This document shows, piece by piece, positions 31,789 through 40,446 of a DNA stretch of 64,000 nt; within the stretch, counting starts at the first letter, position 1, and each line of letters begins with the position of its first letter. The notes under the pieces were generated by a model. That model worked only from the letters and a program-made list of their open reading frames with translations. It was not told the DNA's origin and ran no database searches. Source of the DNA: Linderina pennispora (lineage: Eukaryota; Kickxellomycota; Kickxellomycetes; Kickxellales; Kickxellaceae); the NCBI RefSeq assembly GCF_002104995.1, contig NW_024468252.1, positions 868,001-932,000 on the forward strand, written 5' to 3'. The position numbers and the translations under genes are program-made.

Positions 31789-32704
31789 TGGCAGGACTCT
31801 TTCTGCAGATTTCTATTTTTCTACCCAATACACACTGTGCCACGTTTTTAGTAACAAACCATGTCAGTCTTGCTGGTGCATCAACATCCGCAACTGCCAA
31901 ATATACATTTATCCATTTGGAATGTTCGGGCCGCTGCGCAGCCATATGCTAAGGGTGGAACAGGTAAGGTGATTTCTGAAGCATTTACAAAGGCAGTCGT
32001 CAAGAAGCCTAAGGCGTGAGTAGTTTCCTTCTGGATCATCAATATATCATATACTCCTACTAGAATGATTTTGGTCACGATGCGAGCTTGGCTGCTAGTC
32101 AGCATTGTTTGACATATCGACAAAAGCACCACGGTGAACCGATCATTTGAACACTCCAGATTACTGTTGGTGTGATGGTGATCTTGGACACCTCTTGTCT
32201 TAATGGTCTGCTCAGCGCAGGCATTTCTGCGCTGGTTTACTGCTGCTGGCAGCAGAATCGCCTGCAGCTGCACTACGCCTCTTGTATATGGTAGAGATGT
32301 CTCTCATTGGCACACATGTATGTGCTGATAACCTGATTGTATCGCTAATTTATTGTTGATACCAGCGCCCAGACGTGAATTAACTATTGGTTGGAGCCCC
32401 ATGGCTCAGACAATTTTTGCTCCGTGGTGCTAGACTCCCTGTCACTCAAATGCTGTTGCTCAATATATTGCATCCATTGTGCTCCGCTTTTAGCACATAA
32501 TACGAGCAGATCCGTTACTATTTTAGTCACACGAGGCTGCAGCAATTATCTACTGCTCTCTGGCTTTGAGCGGGCCGCGTGCCAAGGCTGTAAACGGCCA
32601 TGCTGCTTTTATAAATCAACCCATGCTCAGAGAGTGCAAAAGGGGGTCGCAGAATCCAAACGCTTTCTTCTCTCTGAAACACCACCATTCCTCATAGTAG
32701 CCCC
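31789..32704. other. AT-rich intergenic region
   Basis: No conserved coding signal; composition is clearly more AT-rich than the flanking genes. The right end carries the TATA box of the Cys-rich protein gene. Confidence 0.5.
32608..32616 (+). promoter_or_regulatory. TATA box of the small secreted protein gene
   Basis: TTTATAAAT about 90 bases before the ATG at 32705, a normal distance for a fungal TATA promoter. Confidence 0.5.
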
Positions 32705-33049
32705 ATGAAGTTTTTTATTTTGTCCCCTCTGTTTGCCATTGCCCTTGGCAGCACAGCGATTGCAACCTCCAGCACGCCAGTTGCACCAAGCACGGACGTT
32801 AAATGTCCTAGCCCCAGCGTGTGCTATAACGATGTCATCAAGCCTGTATGCACGGCAGGGGTACCGTGCCCACAGTGGGAGCGCCTCGTTGTCGCCTGTG
32901 CCTGGGGATGCGGAAAAACACCTCCGAAAGGATGTGAGGAGCGCTGTCGCCCGTGCAAGACCGAAGTGTGCCCTGCCATCTGCTATTGTGAGATTGTGTG
33001 CAATGTCCCGGGCCCTTGTACTGCCGGGCTCCAAACTCCGCCAGCCTAG
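32705..33049 (+). CDS. Small secreted cysteine-rich protein (14 Cys in 114 residues)
   Basis: Complete, unbroken frame. The N-terminus MKFFILSPLFAIALGSTAIA is a good signal peptide. After a Thr/Pro spacer the mature part holds 14 cysteines within about 80 residues (KCPSPSVCYNDVIKPVC, then AVPCPQW-like, ACAWGCGK, CEERCRPCKTEVCPAICYC, VCNVPGPC), an even number that suggests seven disulfides. No family is recognised; the PVC...C...AC...C spacing is remotely Kazal-like. It has its own TATA box and sits in an AT-rich island beside an amidase pseudogene, a setting typical of lineage-specific secreted proteins. Role unknown: cell-wall, antimicrobial, inhibitor or interaction functions are all possible. 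Confidence 0.75.
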   Translation: MKFFILSPLFAIALGSTAIATSSTPVAPSTDVKCPSPSVCYNDVIKPVCTAGVPCPQWERLVVACAWGCGKTPPKGCEERCRPCKTEVCPAICYCEIVCNVPGPCTAGLQTPPA

Positions 33050-33386
33050 ATGATCTAAATATGTTTATGAAATGGATCAATGGAACTGAAGTATTGAGGA
33101 TGCAAGCGAGTGGGTGTATTATGAACCGGATCTGTTGTTGCACGCCCAGTATTTAGGTACATGGCTGGTGCATAATGTTCATTCTATATTGATTGACAAC
33201 CTCTCTTCTTTTAGTTAGCTAAGGGCATCACTAGCCGCATCTCCTCCTATGTTAGCTACTGACCATTCCCAGATACTCATCTGTGCTCCCAGGAGTAAGC
33301 TAGCATATTGATATATCGGCTACTCTCATAGAGTTCCACCCAAGAACCGCCGGACAAAGAAGGTTACCAGAAGTATTGAAACCTCG
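33050..33386. other. AT-rich spacer, nothing recognised
   Basis: 337 bases between the secreted-protein stop and the amidase remnant. Remains of the amidase 5' end may lie in 33300-33386, but nothing can be aligned by eye. Confidence 0.4.
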
Positions 33387-33945
33387 TTGGATAATTACGA
33401 CCTGCACCTGTTGCTTTCAGCAGCCGAGTTAGCCCGTAATATTTGTGCTGGTGAACTAGCCCCTGGGCAAGTGCTCCAGGCATACATAAATCGCATCGAA
33501 AAGGTTAACCCTCTGCTTATTCTCGTGGCTACAAAGCGGCTGCAAAGCGCGCACGCAACGAGGTTGTTCCCTACTTGGACAAGCTGCGTGGGGACTTGCA
33601 TGAGCTACTTGGCGAAAACGGCGTCTTGAGCTTCCCACCGTATCCATAGGCTGCGCAGTCTCAGTGGATGTTCTACATCAGTACCCCTAGCTATGCACTG
33701 GCCAGTGTCTTTAGTATTTTCAGGATCCCTGTTACCCAAGCTCCGAGTCGCCTCAGCAAGGATGGTCTACCGCTTGGTGTTCAGACCGTCGCTCGCAAGT
33801 ATGAAGATCTCAAAGCAATTGCCGTTGAATTGCAGCTTAGGCATTTTGAGGATTGGATTATACCTCGCCATCTCGGTGTTCTGCTCGCAGAATGCGAGGT
33901 GGAGTCGCTCTGTACCCACCAGCATCAAATAAATACAGCGCACTA
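33387..33945 (+). pseudogene. Fatty-acid-amide-hydrolase-like amidase pseudogene with the catalytic core deleted
   Basis: The left part reads like the start of an amidase-signature enzyme (SAAELARNICAGELAPGQVL, AYINRIEKVNPLL). It is followed within about 60 bases by the C-terminal end: VVPYLDKLRGDLHELLGENG, VLSFPPYP, an in-frame TAG, then FYISTPSYALASVFSIFRIP, VTQAPSRLSKDGLPLGVQTV and a tail LRHFEDWIIP. The FAAH-type order is kept, but the roughly 300-residue middle with the Ser-Ser-Lys catalytic triad and the Gly/Ser-rich signature is missing. With the stop codon and a frame change that is not +1, this is a true pseudogene formed by internal deletion. Confidence 0.75.
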
Positions 33946-34307
33946 GCTGTTAAGGCTATATAGCGTATTGATTCGTGCATATGGTAGTCAGTGAAGCAGC
34001 ATGTAGGTTGAGGTAGTAATTGATAGGTGATTGAGAAGAAAATGGGAGGACATTCTTCCTGCGCGGCATTTGGAATATCCATGCAAAGAAAAAGGACCAG
34101 AGTCGGATGCAGAATGAAATACACATTCTTTCACATGTCTGTTTTCTAGCTGAGAATGACATACGCTTTAACCAGTACATACCCTGTAGCCTTGAGCACA
34201 TAGCCTGCTGCATGAAATTCGCGGTCTTTTTGCGTCCCTGGGCATAATATGCCACAGATCAGTATTAGCACTCGTGATTCCAAACATATCCACACCAGCC
34301 ACACACC
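33946..34307. other. AT-rich spacer, nothing recognised
   Basis: No coding or RNA signal identified between the amidase remnant and the following short Cys-containing frame. Confidence 0.35.
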
Positions 34308-34583
34308 ATGCACTATTTCCCCAGCACACTATTTGCTTATCGCTTCAGCATGCAGACAGCATTGTTTCTAGCGGCCCAACAGCGGTCAAGGTGGGGCTTA
34401 TGTGGATATGAAAATGAAATATCCTGTTGTTCAGTTTGTGCGCCACAAATTACAGTGCCAGTCACAAATGTTTGTGAAAACAAAACACTGCATATTGGGA
34501 CACAAGGCGGCTGCTATTATGCAAAGGCAAACTGCAGCAAATTCAGGTACATTAAAAAGAATCATAATATCAGGCACATGTGA
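34308..34583 (+). CDS. Possible Kazal-like small Cys protein or remnant
   Basis: A 91-codon frame whose C-terminal half has regularly placed cysteines: CCSVCAPQITVPVTNVC followed by LHIGTQGGCYYAKANCSKF. The pattern C-x2-C-...-PV-x2-VC-...-C-x3-A-x-C is similar to Kazal-type protease-inhibitor domains (PVCG, TY, C, A-x-C). The N-terminus is not a clean signal peptide, so the start may be wrong or the gene may be decayed. I cannot exclude a chance frame. Confidence 0.3.
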   Translation: MHYFPSTLFAYRFSMQTALFLAAQQRSRWGLCGYENEISCCSVCAPQITVPVTNVCENKTLHIGTQGGCYYAKANCSKFRYIKKNHNIRHM

Positions 34584-34830
34584 GAATGTGCTTGGCCAGG
34601 ATGTTGTCACCCAGCCAGTGTATCCAGCTAGTAGTAGACCATGCGGAGGGGAGTTGCACGGCCATACTGTCCAACAAGTGGCATATAGGTTTTCTCCAAC
34701 TAGATATATATTTTTTTGGTTTTGAAATCTGAAGGGAAAAGCACTAGGTATATGGAAGAAATTATGACGAAGAAAAAAGACAGAATAAAGGGTGGTGGGT
34801 TGAAATAAAAAACTCAGATTTTTTGATTCC

Positions 34831-36210
34831 TCACTCTTCAGCAATGACATGCTCGTTGATGCTCTCCAGGCTGGCCATCAGGTGGGCATTGGCAATGCGG
34901 CGCTCGCGCTCCGCCTCCAGCTGGCCGTAGAGCAGATACAGCGCCTTCTCGTTGCACTCGGGGGTGCCGGTGATGGTGAACAGACGCTCGCCGCCCTCGC
35001 TCTCCGAGGCCTTGGCGATGGAAATGCGGGAGCCCGACAGGCGGCGGATCTCGGTGATGCGCGAGCCGCCCTTGCCAATAATGCACCCGACCATGTCACC
35101 CGGAATGGCAATCTCTTGGGTGCGGATGTTCGAGGCGATTGCGGCAGGGTCGATCTGGCGCTGGACGCTGACGGACTGCGAGCGCATGCGCGCGCTGGCC
35201 AGGTGCGGGGCCGGGGCGTAGCCGGGCGGGGTGATGGAGCCGGAGGGGTTCGGGAAGGCCACGGAGCGGCGCGGCGGCATCGGCATGGAGGACGTCAAAA
35301 AGTCGGCGGTGGTGGCACGGGTCACCGACACCGTGTGGGAGCGGTGGCGGCTCAGCGCAGCAACGGCGGCCGAGTGCGGGACGACGGGCACGGGGTCGGC
35401 GTGGGTGAAGTCGACCGAGGCGCGCATGTTGTTGACGTACGGGTTGGACGTCGACGAGACCGTCGGCACGCGCGTCGCAGGGTTATACAGAACCGTGCCG
35501 ACACCGCGCTCCCAGTCCTCGATCAGGCACTTGCCGATCTCCTCGATTGCAATGCGGATGGCGTCGACGCTGCCGTGCACCTCCACTACGCGCTCGGTCG
35601 ACTGCGGCAGCATCTCCTTGGTTGCCACCAGGCGCGCGGTCGACGCATCCTGGATGTGCTTGATCTTCAGGCCTTGGCGGCCAATAATAGTGCCCATCAG
35701 GTTGTGCGAGATCAGAATGCGCACCACGGTCTGCAGGGATGCAGGCGCAGTCGGCTGCAGGCCCGGGTGGGTCGTGGCCATGGGGTTCTCGACCAGTGTC
35801 TGGGCGACCAGCTCGTAGGCGTGGGCGACGTTGGGTAGGAAGCCGGTCACCGAGAGCACGCGGTCGTGGACGCCGGGGACGACCTTGGAGACGCCCGCCT
35901 TGACGTTCGCCACGTCGCGCAGGTCGGCCACGTTCTTGCCGCCCTTGCCGATGATCACACCGGCCTCCTTGGTCGACACCAGCGCGCGCAGGGTCAGCTG
36001 CGTGTCCTGGATCGAGGGCGCGTCGCCGCTGCCCATGGCTGCCTTGGTCAGATCGACGGTGGATGCGCTGGGGCTGTCCTCGTGCTCGGACGAGCTGCTG
36101 CCGGGGTCGGGGAAGGCAACGCCGTTGGTTGGCTTGGCGGTCTCGAGGTTCAGGGCGGCAAGCTGGTCGGCTGCGCTGTCAACGCCGTTGGTGTAGTGGT
36201 TCTGAGACAT
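34831..36210 (-). CDS. Triple KH-domain RNA-binding protein (PCBP/Pbp2/Rnc1 type)
   Basis: Intact frame of about 459 codons. The start is ATG 36210 (MSQNHYTNGVDSAADQLAAL); open sequence farther up lacks an ATG. Three KH domains show their GxxG loops: VSTKEAGVIIGKGGKNVADL, then LISHNLMGTIIGRQGLKIKH, then IPGDMVGCIIGKGGSRITEI. KH1 and KH2 lie close together and KH3 follows a Ser/Pro-rich linker, as in hnRNP K/PCBP and yeast Pbp2/Hek2 proteins that bind C-rich RNA and regulate mRNA stability or localisation. Upstream DNA to 36900 is strongly pyrimidine-rich on this strand. Confidence 0.92.
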   Translation of the reverse strand: MSQNHYTNGVDSAADQLAALNLETAKPTNGVAFPDPGSSSSEHEDSPSASTVDLTKAAMGSGDAPSIQDTQLTLRALVSTKEAGVIIGKGGKNVADLRDVANVKAGVSKVVPGVHDRVLSVTGFLPNVAHAYELVAQTLVENPMATTHPGLQPTAPASLQTVVRILISHNLMGTIIGRQGLKIKHIQDASTARLVATKEMLPQSTERVVEVHGSVDAIRIAIEEIGKCLIEDWERGVGTVLYNPATRVPTVSSTSNPYVNNMRASVDFTHADPVPVVPHSAAVAALSRHRSHTVSVTRATTADFLTSSMPMPPRRSVAFPNPSGSITPPGYAPAPHLASARMRSQSVSVQRQIDPAAIASNIRTQEIAIPGDMVGCIIGKGGSRITEIRRLSGSRISIAKASESEGGERLFTITGTPECNEKALYLLYGQLEAERERRIANAHLMASLESINEHVIAEE

Positions 36211-37056
36211 GTTGCTGGTGGGTGGGTGGGGGACTACAGGGGCCAATTAAAAACAGGGGCAGGGGATTTTCAGCTTAAGCGGCCAAGAAAGAAACAAAAC
36301 GGAGAAATGGGCAGCGTGAAAGGGGGAGGGGGAGCATGATGGTTCCAAGAAACCGGAAACATCACGGAAAACACAAAGTACATGGCCCACGCGAAAGGAG
36401 GTTTTGGAAGCCAGATGAAGGCATGCTGGCTGGGCTGCTTGCTGGCAAAGCATCCAGTGCTTACAAATATTGCGTGGTCCTTGACGCACAGTAGCGGGGG
36501 GTTACCCAAAAAGCGACTAGAGTGGTAAGCTTACCTTTATCGAAAATGCCACGAGATAGTGAGTGGAAATAGTGGAGCTCGAAAACGAAGTCAGAAGGGT
36601 TTGGGAGCTGGGTCTGTTGTGCTGTTCAGGTCTTTTCGTCGTAGGTGGAGGAATACAAAAAGGCGAAAGAGCAAGAATAAAGCAGGGGCTGTGTAGGGGA
36701 AGAGAAAAATGAAGGAAGAATGAAAATGAAAGGGGGTAGAGAGGTAGGGGAAGAGGAAGAGAGAAGGGCGGGTGGGAAATGGACGACTATAATTACAAGT
36801 CGGGTTGAATGAGAAAGAGAGAAAAAGAGGTGGAAGTGGGTAGGGGAGGAGAGAAGAGAGGAGGGCGAAGGAGAAAAAGGGCTGAGGAAATAAATGGGCA
36901 GTCAGGAGAGGGACAAGGTGGGCTCAGTGTTTACGAGTGCCAGAGAAATCCGACCAATGGATGGCGCCAACGAGCCAGGGCTTCAAAAAATTCTTCACTC
37001 AGCATGGCACCGGCAGGCGGCCCTTTTCCACCCTTGTATTCACGTATCCAGTATTC
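36211..37056. promoter_or_regulatory. Divergent promoter region with a long purine-rich tract (plus strand)
   Basis: Between the KH-protein start (minus) and the hydrolase (plus). From about 36655 to 36905 the plus strand is almost all A and G, for example runs of GAGAGAGAA and GGGGAAGAGG type. It is therefore a polypyrimidine tract in the sense of the KH gene. The hydrolase frame is open from 36937, so part of the right end could be coding (alternative ATG at 36961). Confidence 0.45.
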
Positions 37057-37983
37057 ATGTTTATCGACACGTTTGAGCTATCGTGCTATGTGCCGTCGCG
37101 GCAGGACGGACGGGCGCTGGAGACGCGCGTGGTGGTGAGCCAGGCCACGGCGGCAGAGACGGAAGAGTATTCTCCGCACCACGCCATCGTGTTCCTGCAC
37201 CCATACCCGCCGCTGGGCGGACAGTTCCGCAACAACATCGTCCACGAGCTCAACGCACAGTACGCGCAGCGCGTGCGGCTCGCGGTGTCGTTCAACCTGC
37301 GTGGTGCCGGGCGCTCGGAGGGCAGCACATCATGGACCGGGATCGCCGAGCAGGAAGACCTACGGACGATGCTCGATGCACTGGCCACCCGGCGCCTGCC
37401 GCTGCACGCCAAGGCGCTGAAGACCAGCAGGCCCGCCCTGCTGCAAATGCAGGCAAGGGGCTTTGTGGAGACGGTCGAGGATGCCGTGCCATTGCCGGAG
37501 ATCTCCAGGGTTCTGCTGTGCGGGTACAGCTACGGCTCGGTGGTTGCGTCGGCGATTTCGCCGGAGGAATATCCGGGGCTAGCCATTGATTATGCATACG
37601 TGTCGTTTCCCTATAGCGTGCTGTGGGCGCTGACGCTGCACCGCAAGAGCTGGTATCTGCAGCACATTGAGGCGACGGTTGCTGCTGCCGCTGTGGCTTT
37701 TGCCCGTGACGGCAATAGTGCGTGTGCTCCACGCTCCATGTTCATTTCGGGCTCGTCAGATACATTCACGTCGTCGTCGTCGTATGAGCGCTGGTGGGCC
37801 ATGCTGCGCACGCGAGCCATGCGGGCGGCCACGGAGGCGCTGGCGGGGACCGATGACGCCGAGACGAGAGCAAAAGCAGCGGTCGGCCAGGCGCTGAGCG
37901 TGGTGATGGTGCAGAACGCCGACCACGGGTGGTGCCGGCGCGAGACCGATGTGTCTGATGCGCTGGGCAAGTGGTGGCCGTGA
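37057..37983 (+). CDS. Alpha/beta-hydrolase-fold protein
   Basis: Unbroken frame. The fold is shown by AIVFLHPYPPLGGQFRNNIV (strand plus HP loop), FNLRGAGRSEGSTSWTGIAE (the NxRGxGxS turn), and the nucleophile elbow LLCGYSYGSVVASAI with Ser in GYSYGS. The final SVVMVQNADHGWCRRE carries the usual His region, and an Asp probably sits near SGSSDTF. Such proteins are serine hydrolases acting on esters or acyl groups; the substrate is unknown. I place the start at ATG 37057 (MFIDTFELSCYVPS), where conservation seems to begin. ATG 36961 would add a basic extension that could be a mitochondrial presequence. Confidence 0.8.
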   Translation: MFIDTFELSCYVPSRQDGRALETRVVVSQATAAETEEYSPHHAIVFLHPYPPLGGQFRNNIVHELNAQYAQRVRLAVSFNLRGAGRSEGSTSWTGIAEQEDLRTMLDALATRRLPLHAKALKTSRPALLQMQARGFVETVEDAVPLPEISRVLLCGYSYGSVVASAISPEEYPGLAIDYAYVSFPYSVLWALTLHRKSWYLQHIEATVAAAAVAFARDGNSACAPRSMFISGSSDTFTSSSSYERWWAMLRTRAMRAATEALAGTDDAETRAKAAVGQALSVVMVQNADHGWCRRETDVSDALGKWWP

Positions 37984-38137
37984 GCAGATTCTGCAATCGT
38001 CCGACATCACGTGGCCACAGCGTTCCATGTTTACGTTTGGGCTCGCGATGATTTGCTCCTCCCCCGCCGCCGATCCACGCACCAGCCAATTCTCAACTGT
38101 ACACATAGCATGGTCCAAAAAGCAATAGAACATTTCA

Positions 38138-39707
38138 TTAAACGGTGACGGCATTCTGCATAAACAGATTCTGGTAGAACCGCACGCCCTCAACGGTCTC
38201 GTCGCGGCACACCTGGCCAGCGCGCTCGCACAGCCCCAGGTGCTCCTCGGCCAGCGGCAGCGAGCACTCCTCCATGGCGGCCAATTCGCCAGACGTGATG
38301 GGGCCGAAGCTGCGGATATACTGGGCAACGCGCTGGATAATCGCGGCGTCGCTGGCCGAACTAGCATCCTCGATGGTCAGCAGGCCGCTCGGGTACTCGC
38401 GCAGCCGCAGGGCCAAGTGCAGGCGCTCAAAGTTTCGGCACGCCATGACAAAGTCGGCCGGGTAGACCAGCGAGAACTCGCGCGCGCGGTTATACAGGCA
38501 GTATGCGTCGACCAGCGCCACGGTGCCGCCATGCTTGGCCACGTAGTTCTCCAGGAAATCGGACAGCTCGCGCGCCAGCTCCTCGTGGAACATGGCGCCG
38601 GCAGTGTCGCGCGTCACAGGGCTGTCAATGCCCAGGTCCAGCAGGTACTGCCGGAACGCATCCGCCTGCTCTGCGTCGTCGTCTTTGCTGCGCAGCTTGC
38701 TGGCTGCCGGCGAGTTCAGCTGCGTGGCAATCTTCTCTGCCAGGGACACAATCTCCTTGGCCTTGGCTGCCAGGCCGTCCAGGTCCGCAAACGCTGTCTT
38801 GAGCGTGTCGTCGCGCGTGCGCTCGTTCTCGTGCGCTGCACTGACCAATGTCGAGATCCCGCCCACTGTCGGCCGCCGATCGCCTGGGAACATAGGCTGC
38901 GCTGGGCTCGCAGCCTCTGCCGGCTCCAGCCACGCCTTGTCGCTAAGCACGTCCTTCAGCGCCGAGTGGAACGACGACGACCCGCCGGCGCGGAACGACA
39001 GCTTCAACAGCTCGCTTGCGTCCTCGTCGTCCGAGTCATCATGCACTGCGCGCTCCCCGGGCGTCGGCGGGACCGGTCGCGTAAGCTCGGCCTCGCACAT
39101 TTCGCACCTGGCCATGCTGATGTGGTTGTGGAATGTGCATACCGCGCATGTCAGCTGCAGCTCGGCTTTCTGCGTGGGCTCCTCGTACGGCACCCCGCAC
39201 AGCGAGCACTTGTCCAATGCACCCACGTTCATGTTGTCGCAGATAGGGCACTGCCATTCAGTGCGGGACTGGCTGGTGGCTGGCTGCGTGGGCTCGCTGC
39301 CGCGCCGTGACCCGTCCAGTGCCCGCAGCCCAGAGTCGCGCGCAGGCGCTATGTGGAGGCGGACTTTGCCCGACGAGTAGATGAACCCGCTGTGCACCGA
39401 GCTGCGCTTGACCCGCGCCAAATCCAGCGCTGCCGAGCGCTCGTGTGGCCGTGCCTGATCGACATAGACAATCCTGTGTGTGGTCAAGTACACCGTGCCA
39501 TTGTCGTGCTCCTCGTCGCGCTCCGCCCTACACCACATCAGTTTCCTAAGCCTGGTGGACAAAACACAGTCCTGGGACATTACGTCTGCTTATGCGTAAT
39601 ACGTTGCCCTACCCCTTGTATAGCCCCACTTTGTTTTGCACGCTGATGATCTTCTCGTTGCTTTCCAAGAGCGGCCGTAGTGTCGGCGCCAGCTCCACTT
39701 GTTCCAT
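38138..39707 (-). CDS. VPS36: ESCRT-II subunit VPS36 with two NZF zinc fingers, two exons, intact
   Basis: Exon 1 (39613-39707) encodes MEQVELAPTLRPLLESNEKI and QNKVGLYKG. Splicing at GTAGGG to an acceptor GTGTAG at 39528 joins it in phase to exon 2 (38138-39527), giving the GLUE start ...VGLYKG-AERDEEHDNGTVYL, TTHRIVYVDQ. The GLUE domain is interrupted by two NZF fingers (WQCPICDNMNVGALDKCSLC and LTCAVCTFHNHISMARCEMC), as in budding-yeast Vps36. After a Ser/Glu linker come the EAP30 winged-helix domains (GGTVALVDAYCLYNRAREFS, RVAQYIRSFGPITSGELA). It binds PI3P and ubiquitinated cargo and builds ESCRT-II on endosomes. Length is 494 residues. Confidence 0.93.
39528..39612 (-). other. 85-base intron in VPS36
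   Basis: Donor GG|GTAGGG and acceptor GTGTAG|G keep phase 2 and join two parts of the GLUE domain. An in-intron ATG (39580) starts an open frame that would give a false N-terminus (MSQDCVLST). Confidence 0.75.
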
Positions 39708-40446
39708 CTTTTGGTTGGCTGCTGATAAGAGATAAAGGCGTGGTCTTGGCTGCGGAAATCAAATAAAAAGTGCTACGTAGATGGCGTATCTATACTCCCT
39801 GTGTCCACCATCTAGTTTTGCCTGCTTTGGCGCATGATAGCGTGCGCTCCAATTTATGGAGAAAAATGGCCTGTGATTTTCGGGTATATGTTCTTGCGCT
39901 TCAGGGAGCACCGTTAGCTAGTGCTTCCTCTTGCTGCCGGTTGCATGTTGCTCGCTTGGGGTCGATATTGCTCCTTTTGATACATTGCTGTGTACCCTAC
40001 ACGCAACAGCGCGCATACGGCTCAATCGCGCTGTTTTTTTTAATCGCCCAAGCGGCGTAATTCATACTGTCCCTTTTTGACACACTGCCCCTCGCACCAT
40101 CAAAATGACTAAGCTAAGCTCTGGAACGCCCAATGAGCTTTTTTTAATCTTGCATCCCTATTCCTTCGCACGGCTCTGTGCTTAAAGCAAACGACGTGTG
40201 CGGCTTGTTCTCTTCAGCAGTTTATTTCTCGCCTCATATTTTATTTGTTGACTTTTTCCTCGCACACATTTCCGTCATTCATGGCAAATGCGTGCTAAGG
40301 TCGCTAGTCCCCTCCTCCTGTAAAGGTGAGTCTGCAAAGCGTTCGTCCCCCATGCCGCCAACTGGCATGTTTTCCCGAGTACTCAATCGCTTACAATCCC
40401 ATGGCGCTTCCTCCACATAGACCTATATCTTGTCCTCTTCCCGTAA
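39708..40446. promoter_or_regulatory. Divergent promoter region of VPS36 and the large Zn2Cys6 gene
   Basis: 739 bases with no conserved frame. The part next to the regulator is pyrimidine-rich and may hold an untranslated exon with an intron (a GGTGAGTC donor-like site near 40325). Confidence 0.4.

Noticed and set aside
39528-39595. Upstream ATG (39580) as the VPS36 start
   Set aside because: It lies in the intron. Joining exon 39613-39707 to 39527 restores the GLUE domain start, while the intronic start gives unrelated residues.
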